A DNA stretch of 6,931 nt from JAUIGE01 sp045106685 (lineage in GTDB: Bacteria; Bacteroidota; Bacteroidia; J057), in assembly GCA_045106685.1 (NCBI GenBank), contig JBGCFB010000194.1:1-6931 (forward strand), given 5' to 3'. How positions within the stretch are numbered: the first letter of the stretch is position 1; each line of letters opens with the position of its first letter. Of this stretch, positions 1-6,225 are shown in pieces. The position numbers and the translations under genes are program-made. The notes under the pieces are model-generated. The model saw only the letters and a list, made by a program, of their open reading frames with translations. It made no database searches and was not told the origin of the DNA.

Positions 1-350
1 TCTGTATCCATGATAACCGCGACAAAGCCGAACTCTCCGATAGACATTTTTGGCTTAATGACCTTGCCGCCGGCTTGTTCTACTCTTGCTATTTCGGTCA
101 CACAATCCTTTGACTCAAAGTAAATAAGCGTATTATTTCCATTTGCGACCATATTTTCTTTTTCTACTAAAGCGCCTGTGATATTCGCCCCATCCGGATC
201 AAATGGAAAAGCTGACTGCTTGCCCCATTCGATGGGAAAATCAACAAGCTCAATGCTGAATACCGTTTCATAGAATTTCTTCGCACGGCTTAGATTCGAA
301 ACGTTGATATCAAACCAATTTGCTGGATTTTTTGGACTTGTAGTATTCAT
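1..350 (-). CDS. VOC (glyoxalase/bleomycin-resistance fold) family protein, C-terminus cut by window edge
   Basis: This is a partial gene: reading from the ATG at 350 gives 116 codons without a stop before the window ends. The product resembles small cytosolic VOC-fold proteins. The first half-module starts NWFDINVSNLSRAKKFYETV (residues 11-30), the classic beta strand plus 'A..FY' helix. The second starts NNTLIYFES (72-80), followed by a helix with EQAGGKV (91-97) and a last visible strand FGFVAVIMDT (107-116), where VOC proteins usually continue D-x-x-G-N. The His that binds metal in the first strand of true glyoxalases is not present (FDINV), so enzymatic activity and substrate cannot be assigned. 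It lies 86 bp downstream of the AraC-family gene on the same strand, so co-transcription or control by that regulator is plausible. A near-consensus -7 box (CACCTTTG, minus strand, 396-389) could give it its own start. Family call is firm, function unknown. Confidence 0.85.
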   Translation of the reverse strand, partial: MNTTSPKNPANWFDINVSNLSRAKKFYETVFSIELVDFPIEWGKQSAFPFDPDGANITGALVEKENMVANGNNTLIYFESKDCVTEIARVEQAGGKVIKPKMSIGEFGFVAVIMDT

Positions 351-388
351 TTTCAATGTAGTTTATGTTCTGTTGCTTGATTGCATGA

Positions 389-396
389 CAAAGGTG
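389..396 (-). promoter_or_regulatory. Possible -7 box for the VOC gene
   Basis: On the minus strand this reads CACCTTTG, one mismatch from the Bacteroidota -7 consensus TAnnTTTG, about 40 bp before the ATG at 350. I see no convincing -33 TTTG at the right distance, so this is weak; the gene may instead be read from the promoter of the regulator upstream. Confidence 0.25.
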
Positions 397-436
397 CAGC
401 AAGCCAGAAGCATAAAATTGTAAAAATGGGACAAGG

Positions 437-1252
437 CTATTCCGGGCTATCAAAAATCAATGACATCTTTAGATTGTCTCCGTAAAATTCTTTGGGTGTC
501 AGGCCGGTAAATTCTTTGAACTCCTTTATAAAATGGGCCTGATCGTAATATTCGTTTTCATAAGCTAAATCAGTAAAGCTGCTCACATCTTCTGTAAGCA
601 ATACTTTAAGTGCGGATTGTAGCCTGATCGTCTTTGAAAGCTGCTTGGGACTCAGGCCGATGTCAGATGAAAACTTGCGCGCCAATTGCCTTCGGCTGGT
701 ATTATGTTGCTTCGAAAGTACATCAACCGAAAACTGACCATTCGCTGTCAGGATCGTTTCGACAGTAGATTGCACGATCTGATCAACCGTATCAGTCTGT
801 GCCAGCCTTTCAAACAAAAAGGATTCGACAAGACTGATTCGCTCCGAAGTTGAACCTGCGTCTAATATTTTTTGCCCTAAGGATGCTCCGTCCTTCCCAT
901 ATACATGGGTTAATGGAACCACAGTGTTTTCCATCTCTTTGATGGGCAAGGTCGCGAATGGGATGAAACCGTTTGGATGAAAGCAGACGAAAAAAGTACC
1001 CGTCTCGCCAGTAGGCTCTACGACATATGGCCGTGTCAACTGCCCCACGACCAGGCATCGTGGCAACACTTCGCTTTCCCCGTTTTCGCTATGGTGCTTG
1101 TAGGCATCCCCATAGTGAAAAATCATTTTGATACAGCCGTCCGGGACAATAGTATTCTTCTGTGGAGTCTCTTCCTTAGGTGTTTCCAATGTCCAATAAC
1201 ATTTGACGAGTGCCATTAAATCCTGGTGTGGTTCAAGTACTTGGAAATTCAT
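437..1252 (-). CDS. AraC-family transcriptional regulator with DUF6597-like N-terminal domain
   Basis: This 271-aa DNA-binding regulator has an N-terminal sensor-like domain (about residues 1-155). It carries the marks of the DUF6597 type: an early 'LVKCYWTLE' segment (15-23) and 'IVPDGCIKMIFHYGD' (35-49). The C-terminal AraC domain contains two helix-turn-helix units. The first is FSVDVLSKQHNTSRRQLARKF (174-194) and the second spans about 225-256, with the family signature D-QAHFIKEFKEFTGLTPKEF. Both HTH units look intact and the length is normal for the group. The ATG at 1252 is preceded by AAACTCCA, with no real Shine-Dalgarno, as is usual in Bacteroidota; the start puts the conserved 'EPHQDL...YW' block at the right distance. 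The VOC gene follows on the same strand and is the obvious candidate target. The ligand is unknown. Family call is firm; the target is inferred from position only. Confidence 0.93.
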   Translation of the reverse strand: MNFQVLEPHQDLMALVKCYWTLETPKEETPQKNTIVPDGCIKMIFHYGDAYKHHSENGESEVLPRCLVVGQLTRPYVVEPTGETGTFFVCFHPNGFIPFATLPIKEMENTVVPLTHVYGKDGASLGQKILDAGSTSERISLVESFLFERLAQTDTVDQIVQSTVETILTANGQFSVDVLSKQHNTSRRQLARKFSSDIGLSPKQLSKTIRLQSALKVLLTEDVSSFTDLAYENEYYDQAHFIKEFKEFTGLTPKEFYGDNLKMSLIFDSPE

Positions 1253-1512
1253 TGGAGTTTAGCTGATTACTCTGGGCTTGGTGTGTTGGTAATATTCGTT
1301 ATAAATATCCTTTGCTGATTTTTCCTTTCAAAGAATTTTCACAAACAGTTATCAGGTTTGTGTTTGCAACGGGCTTGTTGAAGCGATTTTGGATACATGT
1401 GTTTTTCTTGAAATTTAGCAACGCAGCATCATCGGAAAGGACAAGTTATTTTTGAAACGTTCCTTAGGTCCTTAAAATGGCCATTAGTAATTAAAAGAAT
1501 TATCTTTGCGCC
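1253..1512. other. Intergenic region between divergent genes
   Basis: This 260-bp A+T-rich region separates the minus-strand regulator from the plus-strand gene at 1513, so it should hold both promoters. On the plus strand there is a full -7 match at 1501-1508. On the minus strand I find no CAAAnnTA (the complement of TAnnTTTG) close to the regulator start. An imperfect A/T-rich inverted repeat lies around 1289-1311 (GGTAATATT...TAAATATCC) and could be an operator, but it is weak. No RNA gene or small ORF stands out. Confidence 0.5.
1501..1508 (+). promoter_or_regulatory. Bacteroidota -7 promoter box (TATCTTTG), probably giving a leaderless mRNA
   Basis: TATCTTTG is an exact match to the TAnnTTTG -7 consensus used by the Bacteroidota primary sigma factor. 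The ATG of the next gene is only 4 bp downstream (at 1513). Transcription starts in this phylum lie a few bases past the box, so the mRNA would begin at or next to the ATG. The -33 region is poor: ATGG at 1477-1480 is the best fit, with a 20-bp spacer. Confidence 0.65.
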
Positions 1513-1878
1513 ATGAAGCTGGAAGATATAGTAGAATCATTAAAAAATGACCTCGATCAGGTCGGCGAAACCCTGCATAAACTTGCCCAGGTGGTTATCA
1601 AGGAAGAAATTTCGGACTTCCCGGTTTTTGTAGCAGCGCAGCAAATCGTGGATATCGGCAAGCCGGTTTTTGACCTGGATGATGTCCAGATCAACTGGTT
1701 TTTTAGCATCTCCACAATGGAAGAATTTCTACAAAAAGGAATCATCAAAAGCGAAAACCTTAATCGCTTTCGTAGAACCTATAATGACCCGTCTGAGCAG
1801 GCCTGTATCTTCGTTGTTACGGAGGATGACGCCCGGATCGTGTTTGTGCCCTATGCCAATAGCGCTACGAAAAGTTAG
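1513..1878 (+). CDS. Conserved hypothetical protein, 121 aa
   Basis: I recognise the general look of this protein from Bacteroidota genomes but know no function for it. It is acidic, soluble, and has no signal peptide or membrane segment. The N-terminus (1-33) is a long, probably amphipathic helix (KLEDIVESLKNDLDQVGETL). A central block follows, 'SDFPVFVAAQQIVDIGKPVF' (34-53), and then 'INWFFSISTMEEFLQKGII' (60-78), which looks like a helix and strand pair. The C-terminal strand pair is ACIFVVT and ARIVFVPY (97-115). It is read alone from a promoter 4 bp before its ATG, and 107 bp separate its stop from the usp gene. A weak hairpin overlaps its stop. Coding status rests on the promoter placement, even codon use and the absence of competing ORFs. 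The function cannot be inferred from its neighbours. Confidence 0.85.
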   Translation: MKLEDIVESLKNDLDQVGETLHKLAQVVIKEEISDFPVFVAAQQIVDIGKPVFDLDDVQINWFFSISTMEEFLQKGIIKSENLNRFRRTYNDPSEQACIFVVTEDDARIVFVPYANSATKS

Positions 1879-1894
1879 TGTGCTAAAGCACTAA
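1875..1894 (+). repeat. Short inverted repeat over the stop codon (weak hairpin)
   Basis: TTAGTG (1875-1880) and CACTAA (1889-1894) are perfect complements around an 8-nt loop, and the left arm contains the TAG stop. An alternative fold, GTGCT/AGCAC with a 2-nt loop, competes. No T-run follows on the plus strand, so it is a poor intrinsic terminator; it may protect the 3' end of the mRNA or be fortuitous. Confidence 0.35.
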
Positions 1895-1928
1895 AAGTCA
1901 GCCCCCTTTACAGCGTTTAGTCATGCTT

Positions 1929-1959
1929 TTTGCCTTGTGATTTTGGGACATTGCTTTTG
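1929..1959 (+). promoter_or_regulatory. Candidate promoter for the universal stress protein gene
   Basis: TTTG at 1929-1932 and TGCTTTTG at 1952-1959 are separated by exactly 19 bp, the spacing expected for Bacteroidota -33 (TTTG) and -7 (TAnnTTTG) elements. The -7 box has one mismatch (G for A). Transcription would begin near 1966, leaving a leader of about 20 nt before the ATG at 1986. Confidence 0.4.
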
Positions 1960-1985
1960 TTAAGATAACCCTAAACAGAAGCAAG

Positions 1986-2873
1986 ATGAAACGCATACTA
2001 TTCCCCACCGATTTTTCAGAGGCTGCTGTTAAAGCCTCCCTTGTAGCCACATCGCTTGCCCAGGAGCAAGGTGCTCAATTGCTGATCCTTCATGCATTCG
2101 CTCCGCCGGAGGTTTTCGCCGAGGCCGGAACTGTATATATGCAGCAAAATATGGAGCGCTTGCAGCACGACATAGACCTGCGTCTGGGCGAAGTACTGGG
2201 CGACCTCAAAGAGCATGCGCCCGACCTTGATATTATTAAAATAAGCCATGTAGGATTCCCCTCTGATGTGATTTGTAAGGAAGCTCTGGAAGAACCCGAC
2301 ACGGTTATTGTGATGGGCACAGAAGGAGCCAGTGGTCTCAAAAAGATGCTCATGGGCTCGGTTACGGCTCGTGTGATCGAAGCAGCTCCCTGTCCGGTGA
2401 TTGCTATCCCTGACAATGACGACCCTTTTGAACTGAAGCGAATTGTCTACGCCACCAATTACCAAAGCGAAGAACTCGAAGCGCTTCGCCGGGTCGTTGA
2501 TATCGCAAAAAGCTACAATGCGGAAGTCGTCGTACTTCACGTTGCGGAAGAGGATAATGAGCTGATCGACGATGTGTTTTCCTGGTATGAGACCGTGGTC
2601 CGCGAGGCATTCCCGGAGTCGAAACTTTCCTTCAAGCTGTTACCTCCAGCGCCATTGCAGGAAGCATTGGCTGCCTTCGCTAAAGACTGCAAAGCGAGTA
2701 TGCTAGCGATGTCTCGCCGTGAGCGTGGCTTACTCGGACGCTTATTTACCGCCAGCGAAAGTAAAAAAATGGCCTACCATAGCCAGTGTCCGTTGCTGGT
2801 ATTTCACACCGAAAATCTTCAGCCTGACGCCGCCGCGAATAATGTCTTCGAGAACAGTGGTCAGACGACTTAA
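1986..2873 (+). CDS. Universal stress protein with two tandem Usp domains
   Basis: This 295-aa cytosolic UspA-superfamily protein has two Usp domains in one chain, the usual Bacteroidota arrangement. Domain 1 (about 1-142) opens with KRILFPTDFSEAA, with the nucleotide-contacting Asp at D9. It carries a complete ATP-binding motif G-x2-G-x9-G-S: G111, G114, G124 and S125, followed by PCPVIAIP. Domain 2 (about 150-274) opens with KRIVYATNYQSEE, where Asp is replaced by Asn. Its Gly motif is degenerate (SRRERGLLGRLFTASESKK, 243-261), so only domain 1 is likely to bind ATP; domain 2 is probably structural. The C-terminal tail (275-295) is unstructured and ends within a 17-bp duplication. The ATG at 1986 is preceded by AGAAGCAAG, a weak ribosome site. 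It is apparently monocistronic, with a terminator at 3039-3069. Such proteins are usually linked to stress and energy limitation; the specific role is unknown. Confidence 0.95.
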   Translation: MKRILFPTDFSEAAVKASLVATSLAQEQGAQLLILHAFAPPEVFAEAGTVYMQQNMERLQHDIDLRLGEVLGDLKEHAPDLDIIKISHVGFPSDVICKEALEEPDTVIVMGTEGASGLKKMLMGSVTARVIEAAPCPVIAIPDNDDPFELKRIVYATNYQSEELEALRRVVDIAKSYNAEVVVLHVAEEDNELIDDVFSWYETVVREAFPESKLSFKLLPPAPLQEALAAFAKDCKASMLAMSRRERGLLGRLFTASESKKMAYHSQCPLLVFHTENLQPDAAANNVFENSGQTT

Positions 2874-2888
2874 GTGGTCAGACGACTT
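2856..2888 (+). repeat. 17-bp tandem duplication across the usp stop codon
   Basis: AGTGGTCAGACGACTTA (2856-2872) is followed directly by a second copy of its first 16 bases (2873-2888). The first copy encodes the last residues, SGQTT, and most of the TAA stop (2871-2873). The phrase AAGTGGTC-A-GACGACTT is also an imperfect inverted repeat with one mismatch. The second copy is entirely non-coding. Confidence 0.8.
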
Positions 2889-3092
2889 GCGCGTGCGCGC
2901 GATTGTACGCTAAAGGCACATTTTCGTTGGAGGAAGGATTTTGAGGCGAGGGATAACTTGATTTTTGTGCAAATCTTAATGACGTAAGGCTAACCAAAGC
3001 ATCTTAATAAGTAGCTGCTTTTGGGACAAACCATCAGGCAGGGAGTTTGTAAAAAAGCTCCCTGTTTTTATGTCGTAAATTAGCGGTTCTAA
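2874..3092. other. Intergenic region between usp and the VWA gene
   Basis: These 219 bp hold, in order: the second copy of the 17-bp duplication; the alternating palindrome GCGCG-TG-CGCGC (2889-2900); a spacer with no convincing ORF; the intrinsic terminator (3039-3069); and a poor -7-like box TAAATTAG (3076-3083) about 22 bp before the preferred VWA start. A box one mismatch from the -7 consensus (GATTTTTG, 2960-2967), with TTTG at 2940-2943, leaves room for a short transcript of about 95 nt ending at the terminator, but this is speculative. Confidence 0.5.
3039..3069 (+). terminator. Intrinsic (Rho-independent) terminator after usp
   Basis: CAGGGAG (3039-3045) pairs perfectly with CTCCCTG (3058-3064). 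The stem extends inward through one U-G and two U-A pairs to a 10-bp stem with a GUAAAA loop, and is followed at once by five T residues (3065-3069). This is a textbook intrinsic terminator on the plus strand. It lies 165 bp past the usp stop and just before the VWA gene, so it insulates the two. Confidence 0.85.
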
Positions 3093-3104
3093 ATGTTTCA
3101 TGCC

Positions 3105-4802
3105 ATGAAGATTTTTCGCCTATTAAGTGTTCTTGTATTGCTGTGTTGTAGTGTTCAGGTTTTTGGGCAAAAAGCGATCGATTCGCTCTGCGTCCGCGAA
3201 ACCATGAATCACTATGTGGCTTATGTAAATGATAATATTCGCCTCCTGTATTTATATCATAGCCAACTCGAGGCGTTTAATCGTGAGCTGAATTTGTACT
3301 ACGAAGCGAGCCCTTCGGAGCGCGAAACGATGACCTTGCGTTTTAGTAGCCAAAATCTGCTCACCGCCACCAATGGCTTCGGAGATTTTTTGCCAAACGA
3401 ACGCTTCAACCTTATCAAAGCAAAATATACCTGCATTCCGCCGCCTTATCGCGACCCTATTCACCGCCAGGCTATGCAGTTAAAAGAGATCGCTGAAGAA
3501 GTAGCCGGACTTAGCGAACGACTGGCTTTGTACGTACGAGCGAGATCCTATCGCGAAGAAGTCGACTTGAAAACACCCTATTCAGTGCTTACCCGTTGCC
3601 ATGTGCTTTTTCATGATTTTGGTAGCTTAAAGGATGGTTTGTACTACGAATTAAACAAGCTGTATCGCAATTTTGAAAACCCTTCCAGTATCAATCCCTA
3701 TTTGCTCACGACGCGCAGTCTGATGCGTGCCATCGTGCCGATGCGTTCGGTGCTGCGGAGTATGAAGCAGGATCAGCCTGATCGCGTACAAAACAACCTG
3801 CCGCGCTTGCAGAATGCCATCAGCCGCGCCGAAAAGGAGATGGCGGGAACCCTTGCTCCGTTGGATGAGTTTTCGCGTACCAAAGCGGAAGAATCTTATT
3901 TCTATATCACAGCTGTAGCCGGAGATTTTATTGCGGCAGCAAAGGAATACATGCAAAATTCGACCTACGATCCTGCCTATGCCGCCTACGGTAAATCCTA
4001 TTTTTATTATAATAATCGCCTTCTCAGTATCTTTAATGGCTATGGAGAGGGCTTGGCTGAGCGCTATAATCGCCTGATCGATGCCTCAAATACCATGCTG
4101 CTAAAAACGGTTGAAGAAGCTCCCTGGCTCAAAGTTATCCAACCTGAAGCGCAGCGAAAAGACTCCATCAAAGAAGAACCCACTCCTATCGAGACAACAG
4201 TTCCAACGATTGTGGCTGAAGCTGTGCCTATCAGCAGTCTTGAAGGTGCTCCACCGAACAACCTCGTCTTCCTGCTCGATGTCTCGCGCTCCATGGAGCA
4301 GCCTGATCGCCTACCCTTGTTAAAGTCAGCTATGAAGCGCCTGCTCGACCTTATGCGTCCAGAGGACCGCGTTGCTGTGGTGACCTACTCAGGCGAAGCA
4401 AAGATCGTATTGCCCTCCACTTCGGCAAAAGAAAGGGATGTGATTATCCGCGCGATAGACAACATTGAGATCGGAAGTAAAACGAATGCCTTGCATGGCC
4501 TTGTGACCGCCTATCGCGTGGCACAACGCGCCTTCGCCAAGGAAGGTAACAACCGCATCATCATGGCCTCCGACGGCTACTTTCGCATCCCTGAGGCCAT
4601 GCCGCGCCTTGTGCGCCAAAAGGCCGAAGAAGGCATCGTGCTTTCACTATTCTTCTTCGGCAACGCCGGAACCGAAGACGAAGCCAAGATCACCGATCGT
4701 CTCGATCGCCTCTCCCGCATCGGCCAGGGCAACTACCGCCACATCACTCCCGAAAACGCAGACGAAATGCTGCTGGAGGAGGCATATGATAGCCAGGATT
4801 AG
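3105..4802 (+). CDS. Exported protein with C-terminal von Willebrand factor A domain
   Basis: The product is 565 aa from the preferred ATG at 3105; an in-frame ATG at 3093 adds four residues (MFHA). The later start gives a clean signal peptide: MKIFRLL, a hydrophobic core, then QVFG|QKA, a cleavage typical of Bacteroidota. The Cys pair in the core lacks a proper lipobox, so a lipoprotein is unlikely. Residues ~25-340 are probably mostly helical and match no domain I know. A Pro/Glu-rich linker (~350-385) leads to a VWA domain (~386-550) with a full MIDAS: DVSRS (D392, S394, S396), T460 in GSKTNALHG and D490 in ASDGYF. The phrase GNNRIIMASDG resembles the YfbK-type VWA group. It should bind a divalent metal and a protein partner in the periplasm or at the cell surface. 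G+C rises along the gene from about 40% to 63%. Domain call is firm; the role is unknown. Confidence 0.9.
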   Translation: MKIFRLLSVLVLLCCSVQVFGQKAIDSLCVRETMNHYVAYVNDNIRLLYLYHSQLEAFNRELNLYYEASPSERETMTLRFSSQNLLTATNGFGDFLPNERFNLIKAKYTCIPPPYRDPIHRQAMQLKEIAEEVAGLSERLALYVRARSYREEVDLKTPYSVLTRCHVLFHDFGSLKDGLYYELNKLYRNFENPSSINPYLLTTRSLMRAIVPMRSVLRSMKQDQPDRVQNNLPRLQNAISRAEKEMAGTLAPLDEFSRTKAEESYFYITAVAGDFIAAAKEYMQNSTYDPAYAAYGKSYFYYNNRLLSIFNGYGEGLAERYNRLIDASNTMLLKTVEEAPWLKVIQPEAQRKDSIKEEPTPIETTVPTIVAEAVPISSLEGAPPNNLVFLLDVSRSMEQPDRLPLLKSAMKRLLDLMRPEDRVAVVTYSGEAKIVLPSTSAKERDVIIRAIDNIEIGSKTNALHGLVTAYRVAQRAFAKEGNNRIIMASDGYFRIPEAMPRLVRQKAEEGIVLSLFFFGNAGTEDEAKITDRLDRLSRIGQGNYRHITPENADEMLLEEAYDSQD

Positions 4803-4813
4803 GATTTTATCAT

Positions 4814-4830
4814 TGCAAAGCGATTTTGCA
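4814..4830. promoter_or_regulatory. Inverted repeat next to the -7 box of the ATPase operon (candidate operator)
   Basis: TGCAAA (4814-4819) and TTTGCA (4825-4830) form a perfect 6-bp inverted repeat with a 5-bp spacer. The right arm abuts the -7 box at 4831, so a protein bound here would cover the -33/-7 spacer. It has no T-run and sits only 11 bp past the VWA stop, so it is more likely an operator than a terminator, although a weak hairpin is possible. Confidence 0.4.
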
Positions 4831-4838
4831 TAACTTTG
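4831..4838 (+). promoter_or_regulatory. Bacteroidota -7 promoter box (TAACTTTG) for the ATPase-TPR operon
   Basis: TAACTTTG matches TAnnTTTG exactly and lies 16 bp before the ATG at 4855, implying a leader of roughly 10 nt. No clear -33 TTTG is found at 19-21 bp upstream, where an inverted repeat occupies the spacer. This suggests a weak or regulated promoter and separates the operon from the VWA gene 52 bp upstream. Confidence 0.6.
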
Positions 4839-4854
4839 TGCCAAACCTTTTTTC

Positions 4855-6225
4855 ATGCAAAAAGCGCTATCAATACGAGAGATTGACGCTGCCGTAGATA
4901 AGTTTTCTCCGGTAACGCCTTCCCATCCCTACTACGTTGACTTCAAAAACTTACGTGGCGATTTTCAAGAACGCCGTGTGATGAAGATGCTAAACGTGGA
5001 ATTTGATCTTGAAAACGATCAATACACATTTGACTTTCGACCTAATCAAACAAATAAGCAACTACTTTTTCTTGCGGGAATGCGAGGTTCAGGCAAGACT
5101 TCTGAATTAGCGAAATATGCGAACCTCCTGGACTTTCCTCGTTGCTTCTTTGTCGTTATCTGCAATATTGATGAAGAGCTTGACATGGACAATGTCGAGT
5201 ATATGGATGTGCTCATTTTTCAGCTTGAAAAATTATTGGAAAAGGCAGAATCTGTAAATCTGAAAATTAGTGATAGTGTTATTGAGTCGATGGAGGTATG
5301 GTTCCAGGATCGGGTAAAGGAAATTAATCGCAGCCTTGAAGTAAGTGGTGGAGCCGGAATTGAGCTTGGCGGAGAAAGCGGCTTGTCTTTCGCTGGAATT
5401 CTGGGAAAACTTTTGGGGGTTACTGCAAGCCTGAAAGCGGGACTTTCGGGGAGCTATGAACGTGCTGAAACGATTCGTACAAGTTTGAAAAATCGATTTG
5501 TTGATTTCGCAGTAAAGTTCAACACGTTTATTGAACAGACAAATGCTCAACTGCGAACAGAAGGAAAAGGGCAGGAGATCTTATTCATTGTAGATGGTCT
5601 GGAAAAAACAATGAGTGCAGATACTCGCCGAAAAATCATCATGGAAGAATCCAATCGTATTAGGCAAATCAAGGCTAATACGATCTTTACTTTGCCAATC
5701 GAATTGATGAAAGAAGGCCAACGCATTGGTCAATTTGGCGAGGTGATTACTTTTCCTTTTATTAAAATCAAAAATCGTGATGGGAGCATTGTTAAGAATG
5801 CCGTTGATAAATTTGAAGAATTTATTTATAAACGAATCGACAGGAAATTGTTTGACACGGAAAAGACGGTTAAACTAGCGATTGAATATTGTGGAGGATC
5901 GCCCCGGCAGTTACTGAGGATTTTAGAACGATCTGCTTGGGAAACTGAGGCAGGAAAGGAACTCATTACCTACTCCAACATGAAAGCTGCTATTGATCAA
6001 CTTGGAAACGCTGCGGCAAAATACCTTCAGCCAGAAGAATGGGCCAGATTGAAAACGTTAAAAACTGACCTTGATAAAGGGAACCCTATCGGATTTGGCA
6101 ATGATATACAAAGCCTGTTAGAGAAAATTATCATTTTTGAATACAACGACGGGACATATAAGCGAGTGAACCCACTTTTGGAAGTGTCTAAATTGTACAA
6201 ACATAATGTCTTGAACGAATATTAA
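4855..6225 (+). CDS. P-loop ATPase of a STAND/AAA-like family, first gene of a coupled pair
   Basis: This 456-aa protein has no signal peptide and is probably a cytosolic ATPase switch. An N-terminal block HPYYVDFKNLRGDFQERRV (24-42) precedes the nucleotide-binding domain. Walker A is G75-MRGS-GKT82 in 'LFLAGMRGSGKTSEL'; Walker B is LFIVDGLEK with D247 and a likely catalytic E250. After a 'TIFTLPIELM' strand (276-285) comes GGSPRQLL (347-354), where Arg351 is placed like a sensor/arginine switch, and then a C-terminal helical, probably winged-helix, part (~370-456). I recall similar proteins in cyanobacteria, Chloroflexi and Bacteroidota (GHRGSGKSTEL...GGHPR), often next to TPR genes. Between Walker A and B sits a Gly/Ala-rich, hydrophobic stretch (164-200). 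Its stop overlaps the next start (TAATG), so translation is coupled. G+C is low compared with the VWA gene. ATP binding is near certain; a role in defence or signalling is inference. Confidence 0.88.
   Translation: MQKALSIREIDAAVDKFSPVTPSHPYYVDFKNLRGDFQERRVMKMLNVEFDLENDQYTFDFRPNQTNKQLLFLAGMRGSGKTSELAKYANLLDFPRCFFVVICNIDEELDMDNVEYMDVLIFQLEKLLEKAESVNLKISDSVIESMEVWFQDRVKEINRSLEVSGGAGIELGGESGLSFAGILGKLLGVTASLKAGLSGSYERAETIRTSLKNRFVDFAVKFNTFIEQTNAQLRTEGKGQEILFIVDGLEKTMSADTRRKIIMEESNRIRQIKANTIFTLPIELMKEGQRIGQFGEVITFPFIKIKNRDGSIVKNAVDKFEEFIYKRIDRKLFDTEKTVKLAIEYCGGSPRQLLRILERSAWETEAGKELITYSNMKAAIDQLGNAAAKYLQPEEWARLKTLKTDLDKGNPIGFGNDIQSLLEKIIIFEYNDGTYKRVNPLLEVSKLYKHNVLNEY

Noticed and set aside
977..1219. 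80-codon open frame on the plus strand inside the AraC gene
   Set aside because: It is antisense to the regulator's well-conserved N-terminal domain, with no promoter box or family resemblance.
2016..2540. 174-codon open frame on the minus strand inside the usp gene
   Set aside because: It lies wholly antisense to a clear two-domain Usp coding region; its translation is rich in His, Cys and Phe with no recognisable domain, so it is a shadow of the real gene.
1941..3028. 10-bp repeat TTTTGGGACA at 1941-1950 and 3019-3028
   Set aside because: The flanks do not match and ten bases is short for non-coding DNA of this composition; most likely chance.
3093..3104. Upstream ATG as the start of the VWA gene (adds MFHA)
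   Set aside because: The ATG at 3105 gives a standard signal peptide beginning MKIFRLL; the extra residues add nothing recognisable. The longer form cannot be excluded.
3105..3180. VWA protein as a lipoprotein (Cys-Cys in the signal core)
   Set aside because: The residues before the Cys pair (VLL) do not fit a lipobox, which needs Gly, Ala or Ser directly before Cys; a QVFG|Q signal peptidase I site fits better.
3105..6225. VWA protein and ATPase as one functional system (MoxR-VWA style)
   Set aside because: The VWA protein carries a signal peptide and so acts outside the cytosol, while the ATPase is cytosolic, has its own promoter and differs in G+C. Adjacency alone is not enough.
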